Source of the DNA: Cupriavidus pauculus
GTDB taxonomy: Bacteria > Pseudomonadota > Gammaproteobacteria > Burkholderiales > Burkholderiaceae
DNA: 64,000 bases
NCBI RefSeq assembly: GCF_008693385.1
Contig: NZ_CP044067.1
Coordinates: forward strand, 1,924,501 to 1,988,500
Reading direction: 5' to 3'
This document shows, one piece after another, positions 52,222 to 62,636 of this stretch. The stretch's first letter is position 1; each line of letters starts with the position of its first letter. The notes below the pieces were generated by a model. It ran no database searches. It saw only the letters and a program-made list of their open reading frames with translations, and was not told where the DNA came from. Position numbers and translations under genes: made by a program.

Positions 52222-55200
52222 ATGCCGAGCCGCTGCAAGGTCAACTTCCCGCTTCAGGCCATTCCTGCGATTTTCGCGGGCATCGGCTCGATGCATGCGT
52301 ACGGTCAATGCTCGACGAGCGGCGGCACCATCGCCGCTTCCGTTACCGCCGGCTGCACGATCGGCACGGCGGGTAGCGCGGTTCTCGTCCAGAGTCCCGC
52401 GACCTATTCGGGCTGGATGAACTTCACGGCGAACAACCAGACGCTGACGATCGATGCCGGTGCGTCGTTCGTCGGCAGCGATGCGCCGGGCGGCCGCGGT
52501 TACGAGAAGATGGTGGGCGTCAGGGGCGCCGGCATCTCGACCTGGACCCTGATCAACAACGGATCCATGGTCAACTCGCTGGATGCGGACCTCGTGGGGC
52601 GCAGCGGCGCGCCGGGCCTCAGCATCATTCGCAATACGGGGCTGATGCAGAACAACACGGCGGGCAACCGGCCCACGATTGCCTCGACCAACAACAACAC
52701 CAGCCTCGATCTGACCAATAGCGGGACGATCTCCGGTAACGGCGGCCCGGCGGTCTGGGCCGACGGCTCCGGCACGACGACGATCGTCAACCAGAGCGGC
52801 GGCGTCATCCGGTCGCAATCGAACTGGTCGATCTATCAGCCGGCGATCACCACGCTCGCCATCACCAACGAGGCGGGTGCCACCATCGAAAGCCTCAGCA
52901 CATCGCTCGGGGCCGTCGTCTCCGGCGGCGTGACTACGCTCCGCAACGCCGGTACGCTGGCGACCGGTGGCGGCGCGGCGCAATCGGCGGTGCAGATGGG
53001 CGGCGCGGCCGACACGCTGATTCTGGAGCCGACGTCGGTCATTACCGGCTGGGTCACCGGCGGGGGCGGTTCCAACACCTTCGCGCTGGGCGGGCAGAGC
53101 GGCAGCGGCACGTTCGCGCTTGGCCAGCTGGGTGCGAGCGCGCAGTACCGGTCGTTCGGCACGCTGCAGAAGATCGAAGGCAGTACGTGGACGCTGACCG
53201 GCAACGCGAGCAATCAGACGCAGAACTGGCAACTGCTCGAGGGTGGGCTGACGCTCGACAGCGGCGCGTCGCTGCTCGGTGGCAGCGTCACGAATCCGGC
53301 GACCGCCACCGGTCCGGTCACGCTACGTATCGCCGGCGCGATGACGGGCACGGGGGCGGGCATCACGATGGGAGGGCCTTTCACCAACTCGCTTGTCTTC
53401 GACACCGGCGCCACGTTCGGTTCGCGGACGCTCGTCAACAGTGGCGGTGCCACGGTCCTCACAGGCCAGGTGCCCTTCCCGAACGCGGTGACGATTTCGG
53501 GCGGCGCGCTTCAGCTAGGTGACGGGTTCACGGGAACGGGCGGGTTCGTGACGGGCCCCATCACGGACAATGGTGCGCTGTTATTCAACCATCGCGCCGA
53601 TGTGATTCATGGCGGGACGATCAGCGGCACCGGAACGCTGACGCAGGGCGGTATCGGCACCACGACACTGACAGCCGTCAATACATACGGCGGCACGACG
53701 TCGGTCACGGCCGGCACACTGCGCATTACCGGCATCGGCACGATCGGGCCGGGTGCCGTATCGATCGTCATCGGCGGAACGATGTTCGTCGATACTCCGG
53801 CATCGGGCAACTACACATTCGGCAACGTGCTGTCTGGCGGCGGCACGCTGCGCGCTGCGTTGTCGGCCGCATCCAATACCTTCGCATTCGGCAGCGGCAG
53901 CGGCACGGGCACGGCGTTCGGCGGCACGCTCGATCTCGGCACCGGCACGTTCGCGCTTTCCGGTACCAACACGTCGAGCCTGACCGGCGCCACGCTGCAG
54001 CTCGATGCGGGCAACACCACGAACGTCGGCACCGGGACGCAGGCCATCGGCGGACTGATCCTCAATGGCGGCACGCTTGCCTACGGCAACGCGCCGACCG
54101 GGCTGATCTCCACAGGCCCGCTCGTGCTTGCTGGTGGTCAGGTTCGCATCGATCCGGTCACCCTTGGCGGCGGCACGCTGCTGACGCAGGACGACGGCAT
54201 CAGCGCGCCGCTGGTGCGTGCCTCCGCCGTAAGCGGCGCGGTCACCGCGCTGTCGCTCGCCGATCTGAACGGCAATCCGCTCGGCGGCAACAGCACGGCC
54301 GCCATCGTGCAGGGCGGCAATACGGTGGCGGTCGGTAGCTACACCGCGGCGTTGTCGACGGGTGCCGGCGATGGCCTGTATGCGACCAATCAGCTGACGC
54401 AGATCGATCTGCAGGCGTCGCAGACGCTCGCGCTCTCTGGCGATACCACCGCGTCCGCCGGCGCGGACGAGATGCGCGCGCGCATGACGGGCAGCGGTGC
54501 ATTGCGGATCGATGCCACCACGGCCATCACGCTGACCAACGGCGCGAACGACTATACCGGCGCGACCACTGTCGGCACCGGCACGCTGCGGCTGGGCAGC
54601 GATACCGCGCTGGGGCAAACCGCGTCACTGACCATTGCAAGCGGCGCCACCACGGACGTCAATGGCCATGCGCAGCGCATCGGCGCGCTGACGGGGGGCG
54701 GGAATCTGCTGGTCAATGGCGGCACGCTCGACATCGCGGGCGGTGGCGCCTTCGACGGCGCGATTGGCGGCAGCACAGGCAATCTGCGGATCGACGGCGG
54801 CACGCTCGCCCTCGGCGGTGCCAACACCTATACCGGCGCCACGGCCGTGGCGTCCGGTGCAACGCTGCAGATTGGCGCCGGTGCCACCACCGGCAGCTAC
54901 GCGGGCAACATTGCCGATGACGGCCTCGTCGTGTTCAATCGCGGCGACGCACTGACATATGCCGGCACGCTGACCGGCAGCGGTGCGCTGACCCACGCCG
55001 GCGCGGGCACGCTCGTGCTGACCGGCGACCACACGCACACGGGCGTCACGACCATCGATAGCGGTGCGCTTCAGCTCGGCACCGGCGGTTCCACCGGCAG
55101 CATCGCCGGCGACATCGTCAACAACGGCACGCTGGCGTTCCAGCGTGGCAACGCCTACACGCATGGCGGCGCCATCAGCGGTACGGGGGGGCTGACGCAG

Positions 55201-58200
55201 ACGGGCCCCGGCGTCCTGACGCTGACCGGCGCTAACCGTTACACGGGCGCGACCCGCGTCGATGCGGGCACGCTGCTCATCGACGGCAATCAGGGCGCGG
55301 CGACCGGCGCGGTGAGCGTGGCATCGGGTGCCACGCTCGGCGGCACGGGCGTGACGGGCGGCGATGTCTCCATTGCCGATGGCGGCCATCTGCTCGGCAC
55401 GCAGGGCCAGATGCTTACGATGCGCGGGCTGTTGCTCGGCGCGGACGCGCAGATGGACGTCACGCTCGCCGCGCCCAGTACCGCCGGACTGTTCAACGTC
55501 ACCGGAGACCTGACGCTCGGCGGAAAGATGAACATCACGTCGGCAGGCACATTCGGCCCCGGCGTCTATCGCGTCGTGCAGTACAGCGGCGCATTCACGA
55601 ACAACGGCATGACGCTCGGCACGGTTCCCGCCGGTTCCACCGCCAACGTCGATCTGCTGCTGCAGACCTCGATCCCGAATCAGATCAATGTCGTGAACGC
55701 GGTTGGCGCGGGTCCGCTGACGTTCTGGGACGGCGTCGCGCCGACGCAGTTCAACAATGGCGTGGTCAATGGCGGAGCGGGGTCATGGCGCGCGGGCAAC
55801 GATACGTGGACCAACAGCGCGGGTGTTATCAACGCGCCGTGGCAGATGGGCGGCTTCGCGATCTTCCAGGGTACGCCCGGCGTGGTCACGGTGGACAACG
55901 GCGCGGGCGCGGTCTCGTTCGGTGGCGCGCAGTTCGCGGTCGATGGATACCGGCTTGCCGGGCAGCCGCTGACGACCGATACCGCCGATACCATCGTGCG
56001 GGTCGGCGATGGCACACAGGCGGGCGCCGCCATGGCTGCGACCATCGATGCCGTGATTCAGGGCACGGGCGGGCTCGACAAGACCGACCTCGGTACGCTC
56101 TCCCTGACGGCCGCCAATACTTATGCGGGCGCCACGGCCGTCAACGCCGGCACGCTGCGCCTGACGGGCTCGGGCACGCTCGGTGGCGGCGCGGCCTCGA
56201 TCGCGGCTGGCGCCACGTTGTTCATCGATACTCCCGCCGGCGGCAGCTACATCTTCGGCAAGGCATTGACGGGCGCAGGCACACTGCACGTGTCGCTTGG
56301 CGCGGCCGCCGACGCATTCGCGTTCGACAGCAGCGTGGGGAGCGCGTTTGCCGGCACGGTGGCGCTGGGCACGGGCACTTTCGGCCTGTCCGGCACCAAT
56401 GCCGCGACGCTGGCCGCGGCGACATTGCGGCTCGATACGGGCAACGTCACGACCGTCGGTACCGGTGTGCAGGCGGTGGGCAATCTTGCGCTCAATGGCG
56501 GCACGCTTGCCTACGGTGCTTCCGCCGCGGACATCGTGTCCACCGGCGCGCTTGCGCTGAGCGGCGGCACGGTGCGCATCGATCCCGCATCCACCGCCAC
56601 CACCGGCACGCTGCTCGCGCAGGATGAAGGCGTGAGCCGGCCACTGATTCGTGCCGGCAGCGTAACGGGCGCCGCCACGTCGATCGGGCTCGCGGATGCC
56701 GGTGGCGTGCCATTGACGACGAGCACCGCGAATATCGTGCAGGGCGGCAATATCGTCGCCGCGGGGACCTATCGCTACGCGCTGACGACCGGCGGTGCCA
56801 ACGATGGCCTGTATGCCGCGTTCACGCTGAGCCAGCTCAGCCTGCAATCGGGGCAGACGCTCACCTTGTCGGGAGACACCACAAGCCCGCCCGGCGGCGA
56901 CGAACTGCACGCGAAGCTCACGGGGAGCGGCGCCCTGCGCATCGAAGCCGCCGGTACCATCACGCTCGCGAACGCCGCCAATGACTATAGCGGGGCGACC
57001 CAGGTGGCCACGGGCACACTGCGGCTGGGCAGCGACGCGGCGCTCGGACAGACGGCCTCGCTCGACATTGCCAGCGGTGCCGCCGCGGATCTCGGCGGCA
57101 GGACGCAGTCCATCGGCGCGCTTTCGGGCGCGGGCAACCTGCATATGAGCGCGGGTTCCCTTGCCATCGCCGGCGGCGGTGCTTTCAGTGGCGCGATCGA
57201 CGGTACGGCAGGCGGCCTGCATGTCAACGGCGGCACGCTGACATTGACCGGCACCAGCAGCTTCACGGGCGGCACGACGATCGCCGCCGGGGGCGAAATG
57301 CGCATCGGCGCGGGCGGCAGCTATGCCGGCAACATCGACGACAACGGCACGCTCGCCTTCGCGCGCGACGATGACTACGCGCATGCGGCCACGATCTCGG
57401 GCAGCGGCACGGTGACGCAGGCGGGCACGGGCAATCTCACGCTGTCGGGAAACAACAACTACGCCGGCGGTACCTCCATCCAGTCGGGCTCCCTCACGCT
57501 GCCGCATGGCAATGCGGCCGGCACGGCAGGCATTGCGAATCGGGCCGTCCTGCGGCTCGACTTTGCCGCCGACGGCACGCTCGCCAACGAGTTGTCGGGC
57601 ACCGGATCGCTGCACAAGGCGGGCGCGGGCGTGGCCACGCTGACGGCAGCCGGTTCCACACAGGGCGATGTGGTGGCGGAGGCGGGCACGCTCCGCCTTG
57701 CGCAGGCTGGTGCATTCGGCGTCGCCAGCTATACCACCGCAAGCGGCGCACGGACCGCGATGGGGGGCGAGGCGTCGCTGGCGGTCGCGGGCAATCTCGA
57801 GCAGGCAGCGGGGGCGACGCTGGACATCACGGTGGGCAGCGTGCAACCGGTGATCGCCGCGACCACGGCGACGCTCGACGGGAACCTCAACGTCACGGGC
57901 TTTACGGCCGGTGCGCCGAACACGGCGAGCGCGCTCACGAGCACCGACTTCAGGATCCTGCACACCACGGGCGGCATCACGGGCGATTTCAGTGGCGTGA
58001 CGCTCGATCGCGCCAGCCAGCTCGATTACCTCGTGATCGGCGGCAAGGTGGTCGGCGGCACCGACTACGACGTCGGCTTCGGCCTGACGTGGACGTCGGG
58101 CGCCGCGCGTGGCAATGGCCGTTTCACGCTGGCCGGCGTCGCGGATACTTTCGACGTCGATGTCGCCCTCGCCGATCAGACCGGAACGTTCGCGAGCGGG

Positions 58201-61200
58201 TGGGATGGCAAGGCGCTGACCAAGGCAGGCGCCGGCACGCTGGTTCTCTCCGCAACCCAGGCGTACACCGGCGATACGCGCATCGAAGCCGGCACGCTCA
58301 GGACCTCCGTGGTCAACGCATTCGCATCGAGCGCGAATGTCGGTGTGGCGTCGGGGGCGGTGCTGGACCTCGGCGGCTTCGATCAGCGCGCGGCCAACCT
58401 CTCCGGCGCGGGAAGTATCGTGCTGGGCAGCGCGACCCTCGACGCCGCGCAGGCCTCCGATACGACGTTCAGCGGGACGATCGCCGGCGCGGGCGGCCTC
58501 GTCAAGAGCGGACCGGGCACCCTCACGCTGAGCGGTGCCAATACCTATGCCGCGGGTACCACCATCGCGGCCGGCACGCTCGTCGTCCCGCATGCCGCGG
58601 CACTCGGAAGCGGACCGATCGGGAATGCGGGCACGTTGCAGCTTGCATTCGCTTCGGACGAGACGCTGGCCAACGCGATGGCGGGGAGCGGGACGCTGAA
58701 CAAGACGGGCGCCGGCGTCGCAATGCTGACGGCGGGCGGCACCCAGGGCAACGTGACCGTCGGCGAAGGTACGCTCAGGTTCGGCCAGACCGGCGCCTTC
58801 AACGTCACGGGCAATCATGTCACGGCATCTGGCGCCACGACCGCGCTGACGTCCGCCGCCACGCTGAACATCGGCGGCAACGCGGCGATCGACGGCAGGC
58901 TCGCCGATGTGGCGGGCCCTGGGCAGCCGGCGATCACCGCCGCCACGATCGCGCTTGGCACGGGTGCTGTCTATCGCCTCGCGGGCTACAGCGCGCCGGC
59001 AACCGCCACCGCGTCGGATCTGGCGTTCACCCGCTACAACGTGCTCCACACCACGCAGTCGGGCGGCCTGACAGGCACGTTCGCCCGTATCGACCTCGGC
59101 GGTGCGTCGAGTTCCGTGGACTACCTGACAGCGACGAGTGCCTATGGGCCGCAGGACTATGACGTCGGCCTGGCGCTGAGCTGGTACGCGGGCGCGTCGA
59201 CGACCCCGCAACAAGCGCACGGTACCTTCACGCTTGTCGGGGCCGGCAGCGCGTTCGACATGGACGCGGTGCTGGCCGATCGGCCTCCAGATTCCGCCAC
59301 CGCATGGGATGGCCGCACCTTGACCAAGGCCGGCGAAGGCACGCTGCAGCTGTCGAAGGCGAACACTTATACCGGCGCGACGCTGATCGACGGCGGCACA
59401 CTGCGCGCGGGGGTCGTCAACGCGATTGCCGCCAGCGAACGCATGCAGGTGGCCACCGGCGCGACGTTCGACCTCAACGGTTTCGATCAGCGCGTCAACA
59501 ACCTCTCGGGCGCAGGAACGGTTGCCCTCGGTGCGGCGGTGCTGTCGGCGGCCAATACTTCGGACAGCGAATTCTCGGGCGTTATCGCGGGCGCCGGCAG
59601 CCTGCTCAAGACGGGCGGCGCGACGCTGATCCTCTCGGGCGATAACCGCTATGCCGGCGGCACGACGATCGAGCAGGGCGTTCTGCAACTGGGCAATGGC
59701 GGCGCAACGGGCAGCGTCACGGGCAATATCGCGAATCAGGGGAGCCTCGTCGTCAATCGCGGCAATACCTACGCCTATGACGGAGTGGTCAGCGGCAATG
59801 GCAGTCTCGTGAAAGAGGGCGTGGGAGACCTCATCCTTTCGCAGTCGCAGACGTACACGGGCCCGACGCTGGTCAACGCGGGCGCGCTCACGCTGGTCGG
59901 CAATGCACAGCTGGCCAGCACGCAGCCGGTCACGGTGGCGGCGGCGGCCACGCTCGGCGGCTACGGCGGCGTGATGGGCAATGTCGTCAACCAGGGCCTG
60001 CTCGCCGTCGCCGACGCCGCGCCGGGCTTTGCGAATGGTCCGGCCGGGCAGTTCATCGTCGGCGGTTCGCTGACCAATGCCGGAGAGATCCGCATGGCCA
60101 GTCCCGTGCCCGCCAGTACGCTGACCGTTCGGGGCGACTACGTGGGCAACAACGGCCTGCTGACGCTGAGCACGACGCTTGGCGGGGATCAATCGCCGAC
60201 CGACAGGATGGTGGTGGAAGGCAGCACATCGGGCAGCACACGCGTGGTCGTCAACAACAGCGGCGGCACCGGTGCGCAGACCGTCAACGGTATCGAAGTC
60301 GTGCGCGTGCAAGGGACGTCGGCCGGCCTGTTCGCGCTGCAGGGGCGGGTGGTGGCCGGGCCCTACGAGTATCGGCTCACACAGGGCACGCCCGCCGGCA
60401 ACAATGGCAACTGGTACCTGACGTCCATCGACACCACGCCCGCGCCCGCGCCGACGCCGCAGATCCGCCCCGAAGCCGGTTCCTACCTCGCCAACCAGAG
60501 CGCCGCCAACGCGCTGTTCGTCCACACGCTGCATGACCGGCTTGGGGAACCGAACTTTGCCGAGGACAGCCGGGACGAGCGCGCGCGCGCGGCCAGCGGC
60601 TGGGTCCGCCTTGCTGGCACGTCCACGGACGCCACCGCCGCCGGCGGCAGGATCGATCAATCGACACGGGGCGGCTTTGCGCAATTCGGCGGAGATCTCA
60701 TCCGCTGGCAGGGGACCGGCCAGCCGTCGCGTTTCCACGCAGGGGTGATGGGCGCCGCGGGCCGGATCACCAGTTCTTCATCGGTGCAGGGTCTTGCGGC
60801 GACGGCCAACGGGGCGGTCGACGCGTACGGCGTTGGTGTCTATGGGACATGGTTCCGCAACGACGACAGGCGTACCGGGCCCTACCTCGACAGCTGGCTG
60901 CAGTACGGCTGGTACGACAACGAGACGCGCGGAAGCATGCTGCCGACCGTGCGGTACGCGAGCCACAACTGGACGGGCTCGCTGGAGGGCGGCTACACGA
61001 TCCTGCTGGGCGAGCGGCAGCGGAGCCGGGTCTATCTGCAGCCTCAGCTGCAACTGCTCTACAGCAGCTACAGCCAGGGCGACATCGTCGAAGCCAATGG
61101 CACACGCGTGCAGACGCGCGATGTCGGCGGCTGGCTCGCCCGGCTGGGCGCCACGGTGTTCGGACAGGGCGATCTCGCTGGCGGGCAGACGGCCCAGCCG

Positions 61201-61422
61201 TACATGACCCTGAACTGGTGGCACGCCCAGCATCAGGGCTCGGTGGTCATGGCGGGCGTGACGGTGGCGGACGGTACACCGAAAGATCGCTTCGAGACGA
61301 AGTTCGGTGCGCGGGTCCGTTTCAGCCGGCAATGGCACGGCTGGGGCGATATCGGGTTTCAGATCGGCTCGCATTCGTATTCGAGCCTGCAGGGACAAAT
61401 CGGCGTGAAATACCTGTGGTGA
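52222..61422 (+). CDS. Giant autotransporter adhesin, 3066 residues
   Basis: A type Va autotransporter. Signal peptide about 1-28 (MPSRCKVNFPLQAIPAIFAG start). The passenger (about 30-2710) is Gly/Thr/Ala/Asn-rich with very few Cys and is made of about fifteen PATR-type units of the form LTKxGxGTLxLSGxNTYxGxT, as expected of a right-handed beta-helix. A pertactin-like linker (GPYEYRLTQGTPAGNNGNWY) is at about 2713, the barrel occupies about 2790-3066 and the chain ends GQIGVKYLW with a terminal aromatic residue. No protease, lipase or other catalytic motif is visible, so adhesion/aggregation is the likely role. GGGAGT lies before the ATG. Ends 4 bases from the convergent permease gene. Confidence 0.92.
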   Translation: MPSRCKVNFPLQAIPAIFAGIGSMHAYGQCSTSGGTIAASVTAGCTIGTAGSAVLVQSPATYSGWMNFTANNQTLTIDAGASFVGSDAPGGRGYEKMVGVRGAGISTWTLINNGSMVNSLDADLVGRSGAPGLSIIRNTGLMQNNTAGNRPTIASTNNNTSLDLTNSGTISGNGGPAVWADGSGTTTIVNQSGGVIRSQSNWSIYQPAITTLAITNEAGATIESLSTSLGAVVSGGVTTLRNAGTLATGGGAAQSAVQMGGAADTLILEPTSVITGWVTGGGGSNTFALGGQSGSGTFALGQLGASAQYRSFGTLQKIEGSTWTLTGNASNQTQNWQLLEGGLTLDSGASLLGGSVTNPATATGPVTLRIAGAMTGTGAGITMGGPFTNSLVFDTGATFGSRTLVNSGGATVLTGQVPFPNAVTISGGALQLGDGFTGTGGFVTGPITDNGALLFNHRADVIHGGTISGTGTLTQGGIGTTTLTAVNTYGGTTSVTAGTLRITGIGTIGPGAVSIVIGGTMFVDTPASGNYTFGNVLSGGGTLRAALSAASNTFAFGSGSGTGTAFGGTLDLGTGTFALSGTNTSSLTGATLQLDAGNTTNVGTGTQAIGGLILNGGTLAYGNAPTGLISTGPLVLAGGQVRIDPVTLGGGTLLTQDDGISAPLVRASAVSGAVTALSLADLNGNPLGGNSTAAIVQGGNTVAVGSYTAALSTGAGDGLYATNQLTQIDLQASQTLALSGDTTASAGADEMRARMTGSGALRIDATTAITLTNGANDYTGATTVGTGTLRLGSDTALGQTASLTIASGATTDVNGHAQRIGALTGGGNLLVNGGTLDIAGGGAFDGAIGGSTGNLRIDGGTLALGGANTYTGATAVASGATLQIGAGATTGSYAGNIADDGLVVFNRGDALTYAGTLTGSGALTHAGAGTLVLTGDHTHTGVTTIDSGALQLGTGGSTGSIAGDIVNNGTLAFQRGNAYTHGGAISGTGGLTQTGPGVLTLTGANRYTGATRVDAGTLLIDGNQGAATGAVSVASGATLGGTGVTGGDVSIADGGHLLGTQGQMLTMRGLLLGADAQMDVTLAAPSTAGLFNVTGDLTLGGKMNITSAGTFGPGVYRVVQYSGAFTNNGMTLGTVPAGSTANVDLLLQTSIPNQINVVNAVGAGPLTFWDGVAPTQFNNGVVNGGAGSWRAGNDTWTNSAGVINAPWQMGGFAIFQGTPGVVTVDNGAGAVSFGGAQFAVDGYRLAGQPLTTDTADTIVRVGDGTQAGAAMAATIDAVIQGTGGLDKTDLGTLSLTAANTYAGATAVNAGTLRLTGSGTLGGGAASIAAGATLFIDTPAGGSYIFGKALTGAGTLHVSLGAAADAFAFDSSVGSAFAGTVALGTGTFGLSGTNAATLAAATLRLDTGNVTTVGTGVQAVGNLALNGGTLAYGASAADIVSTGALALSGGTVRIDPASTATTGTLLAQDEGVSRPLIRAGSVTGAATSIGLADAGGVPLTTSTANIVQGGNIVAAGTYRYALTTGGANDGLYAAFTLSQLSLQSGQTLTLSGDTTSPPGGDELHAKLTGSGALRIEAAGTITLANAANDYSGATQVATGTLRLGSDAALGQTASLDIASGAAADLGGRTQSIGALSGAGNLHMSAGSLAIAGGGAFSGAIDGTAGGLHVNGGTLTLTGTSSFTGGTTIAAGGEMRIGAGGSYAGNIDDNGTLAFARDDDYAHAATISGSGTVTQAGTGNLTLSGNNNYAGGTSIQSGSLTLPHGNAAGTAGIANRAVLRLDFAADGTLANELSGTGSLHKAGAGVATLTAAGSTQGDVVAEAGTLRLAQAGAFGVASYTTASGARTAMGGEASLAVAGNLEQAAGATLDITVGSVQPVIAATTATLDGNLNVTGFTAGAPNTASALTSTDFRILHTTGGITGDFSGVTLDRASQLDYLVIGGKVVGGTDYDVGFGLTWTSGAARGNGRFTLAGVADTFDVDVALADQTGTFASGWDGKALTKAGAGTLVLSATQAYTGDTRIEAGTLRTSVVNAFASSANVGVASGAVLDLGGFDQRAANLSGAGSIVLGSATLDAAQASDTTFSGTIAGAGGLVKSGPGTLTLSGANTYAAGTTIAAGTLVVPHAAALGSGPIGNAGTLQLAFASDETLANAMAGSGTLNKTGAGVAMLTAGGTQGNVTVGEGTLRFGQTGAFNVTGNHVTASGATTALTSAATLNIGGNAAIDGRLADVAGPGQPAITAATIALGTGAVYRLAGYSAPATATASDLAFTRYNVLHTTQSGGLTGTFARIDLGGASSSVDYLTATSAYGPQDYDVGLALSWYAGASTTPQQAHGTFTLVGAGSAFDMDAVLADRPPDSATAWDGRTLTKAGEGTLQLSKANTYTGATLIDGGTLRAGVVNAIAASERMQVATGATFDLNGFDQRVNNLSGAGTVALGAAVLSAANTSDSEFSGVIAGAGSLLKTGGATLILSGDNRYAGGTTIEQGVLQLGNGGATGSVTGNIANQGSLVVNRGNTYAYDGVVSGNGSLVKEGVGDLILSQSQTYTGPTLVNAGALTLVGNAQLASTQPVTVAAAATLGGYGGVMGNVVNQGLLAVADAAPGFANGPAGQFIVGGSLTNAGEIRMASPVPASTLTVRGDYVGNNGLLTLSTTLGGDQSPTDRMVVEGSTSGSTRVVVNNSGGTGAQTVNGIEVVRVQGTSAGLFALQGRVVAGPYEYRLTQGTPAGNNGNWYLTSIDTTPAPAPTPQIRPEAGSYLANQSAANALFVHTLHDRLGEPNFAEDSRDERARAASGWVRLAGTSTDATAAGGRIDQSTRGGFAQFGGDLIRWQGTGQPSRFHAGVMGAAGRITSSSSVQGLAATANGAVDAYGVGVYGTWFRNDDRRTGPYLDSWLQYGWYDNETRGSMLPTVRYASHNWTGSLEGGYTILLGERQRSRVYLQPQLQLLYSSYSQGDIVEANGTRVQTRDVGGWLARLGATVFGQGDLAGGQTAQPYMTLNWWHAQHQGSVVMAGVTVADGTPKDRFETKFGARVRFSRQWHGWGDIGFQIGSHSYSSLQGQIGVKYLW
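53682..54780 (+). repeat. Autotransporter passenger, large duplication, copy 1
   Basis: About 365 residues (VNTYGGTTSVTAGTLRITG onward) match the block at 56110-57210 in order, with the same unusual segments, e.g. LNGGTLAYGNAPTGLIST and GDGLYATNQLTQIDLQASQT. End points are approximate. Confidence 0.75.
56110..57210 (+). repeat. Autotransporter passenger, large duplication, copy 2
   Basis: Second copy: LNGGTLAYGASAADIVST and NDGLYAAFTLSQLSLQSGQT correspond to copy 1. The two have diverged by many substitutions, so the event is not recent. End points are approximate. Confidence 0.75.
58140..58570 (+). repeat. Autotransporter passenger, second duplication, copy 1
   Basis: About 143 residues (FDVDVALADQTGTFASGWDG onward, FDQRAANLSGAGSIVLGSAT) match the block at 59240-59670. 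End points approximate. Confidence 0.75.
59240..59670 (+). repeat. Autotransporter passenger, second duplication, copy 2
   Basis: FDMDAVLADRPPDSATAWDG onward and FDQRVNNLSGAGTVALGAAV correspond to the copy at 58140-58570. End points approximate. Confidence 0.75.
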
Positions 61423-61426
61423 GTCC

Positions 61427-62473
61427 CTACACCATCCCGGCCGCGACCAGTTCGCGCTTCACGTACGCATAGAAGATCGGCCCGGCGATCACGCCCGGAA
61501 TGCCGTACAGCGTTTCCATGATCAGCATCACGGTCAGCAATTCCCACGCCGCCGCCTGAATGCGCGCGCCGATGATACGCGCGTTCAGGAAGTACTCGAG
61601 CTTGTGGATGACCACCAGATAGAGCAGCGAGACCACGGCGATCGGCAGCGATACCGATAGCGACGAGACCACGATCGCCGTGTTCGAGATCAGGTTGCCG
61701 AGCACCGGCAGCAGCCCCGCGACGAACGTGACCGCGACCAGTGTCTTGGACAGCGGCAGGTGCTGGCCGAACAGCGGCAGCACCACCAGCAGGTAGACGG
61801 CGGTCAGCATCGTGTTGATCGACGAGATCTGGATCTGCGCGAAGATGAACTGGGCGAACGCGGTCTGCAGCGTGCGCGCGCGCGTGACGAGCGCCGCCGC
61901 GAGCGGGCGGCGATTAGGCCGGGACGTCGCGCGATACAGTGCCACCATCGCGCCGATGACGAAGCCGAGCAGGATATGCAGCAGCGCGCGGACGATCTCC
62001 GTGCCGAGCTTCTGCGCCATCTGCGCATGGGTACGCAGCGCGGCGATCAGTGCCGTGGCCAGCTCCTCCACGCCGTTGGGCAGCGAATCGCTGAGCCAGC
62101 CCGGCATCTGGTTGCGTGACCGGTCGATGATGTCGGCCACATGATCGAGCAGCCGTTCGAGCGTATTGCCATCGCCGCTGACGAATCGCACCAGCGCCCA
62201 GATGCCCACCGTCAGCACCAGCAGTGTCGTGACGGACAGGATGGCCACCGCCAGCGCGTCGTGGCGCGAATGCACGCGCACGAGGCGTGGCGCCAGCACA
62301 TCGACGAGCGAATAGAGCAGCAGTCCGGACAACAGCGCCGCCACGAGGTTTGCCTGCATGACGAGCAACAACGCCGCCGCGGTCAGCACGAACGACACCG
62401 CCGTGACATTGAACCAGCGGGGCGTGCCCGGCTGCGGGGAGGATGGCAGGTGGTCAGGTTCCGGCGCGTGCAT
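61427..62473 (-). CDS. AI-2E family membrane transporter
   Basis: 348 residues with about eight hydrophobic segments. The family region is QFIFAQIQISSINTMLTAVY, then VTFVAGLLPVLGNLISNTAI and the late YFLNARIIGARIQAAAWELL, followed by YGIPGVIAGPIFYAYVKREL. The family (formerly UPF0118) includes TqsA of E. coli and several Na/H antiporter-type members, so substrate is not set by sequence. ATG 62473; divergent from eutB; convergent with the autotransporter gene. Confidence 0.9.
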   Translation of the reverse strand: MHAPEPDHLPSSPQPGTPRWFNVTAVSFVLTAAALLLVMQANLVAALLSGLLLYSLVDVLAPRLVRVHSRHDALAVAILSVTTLLVLTVGIWALVRFVSGDGNTLERLLDHVADIIDRSRNQMPGWLSDSLPNGVEELATALIAALRTHAQMAQKLGTEIVRALLHILLGFVIGAMVALYRATSRPNRRPLAAALVTRARTLQTAFAQFIFAQIQISSINTMLTAVYLLVVLPLFGQHLPLSKTLVAVTFVAGLLPVLGNLISNTAIVVSSLSVSLPIAVVSLLYLVVIHKLEYFLNARIIGARIQAAAWELLTVMLIMETLYGIPGVIAGPIFYAYVKRELVAAGMV

Positions 62474-62636
62474 GGAGTGTGTGGGGGGTGAAGGTGTCTC
62501 TGGCGCACGATTGTCTGCAACATGCGGTGGGTTGGCAAGCGGCCCACGCCCGGGCGCGAAACTTGCGTCAATTTGCCATCATCGTCGCCTATAGTGAGGA
62601 TTGATCGGCAGGCGGCCCTTCAAGGAGATCGCGTTC

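Noticed and set aside
55783..60738. Antisense open frame of about 1650 codons within the autotransporter gene
   Set aside because: It follows from the strong third-position GC bias of the sense gene. It has no ribosome site, no known domain, and an odd Arg/Ala/Gln/His composition typical of shadow frames.
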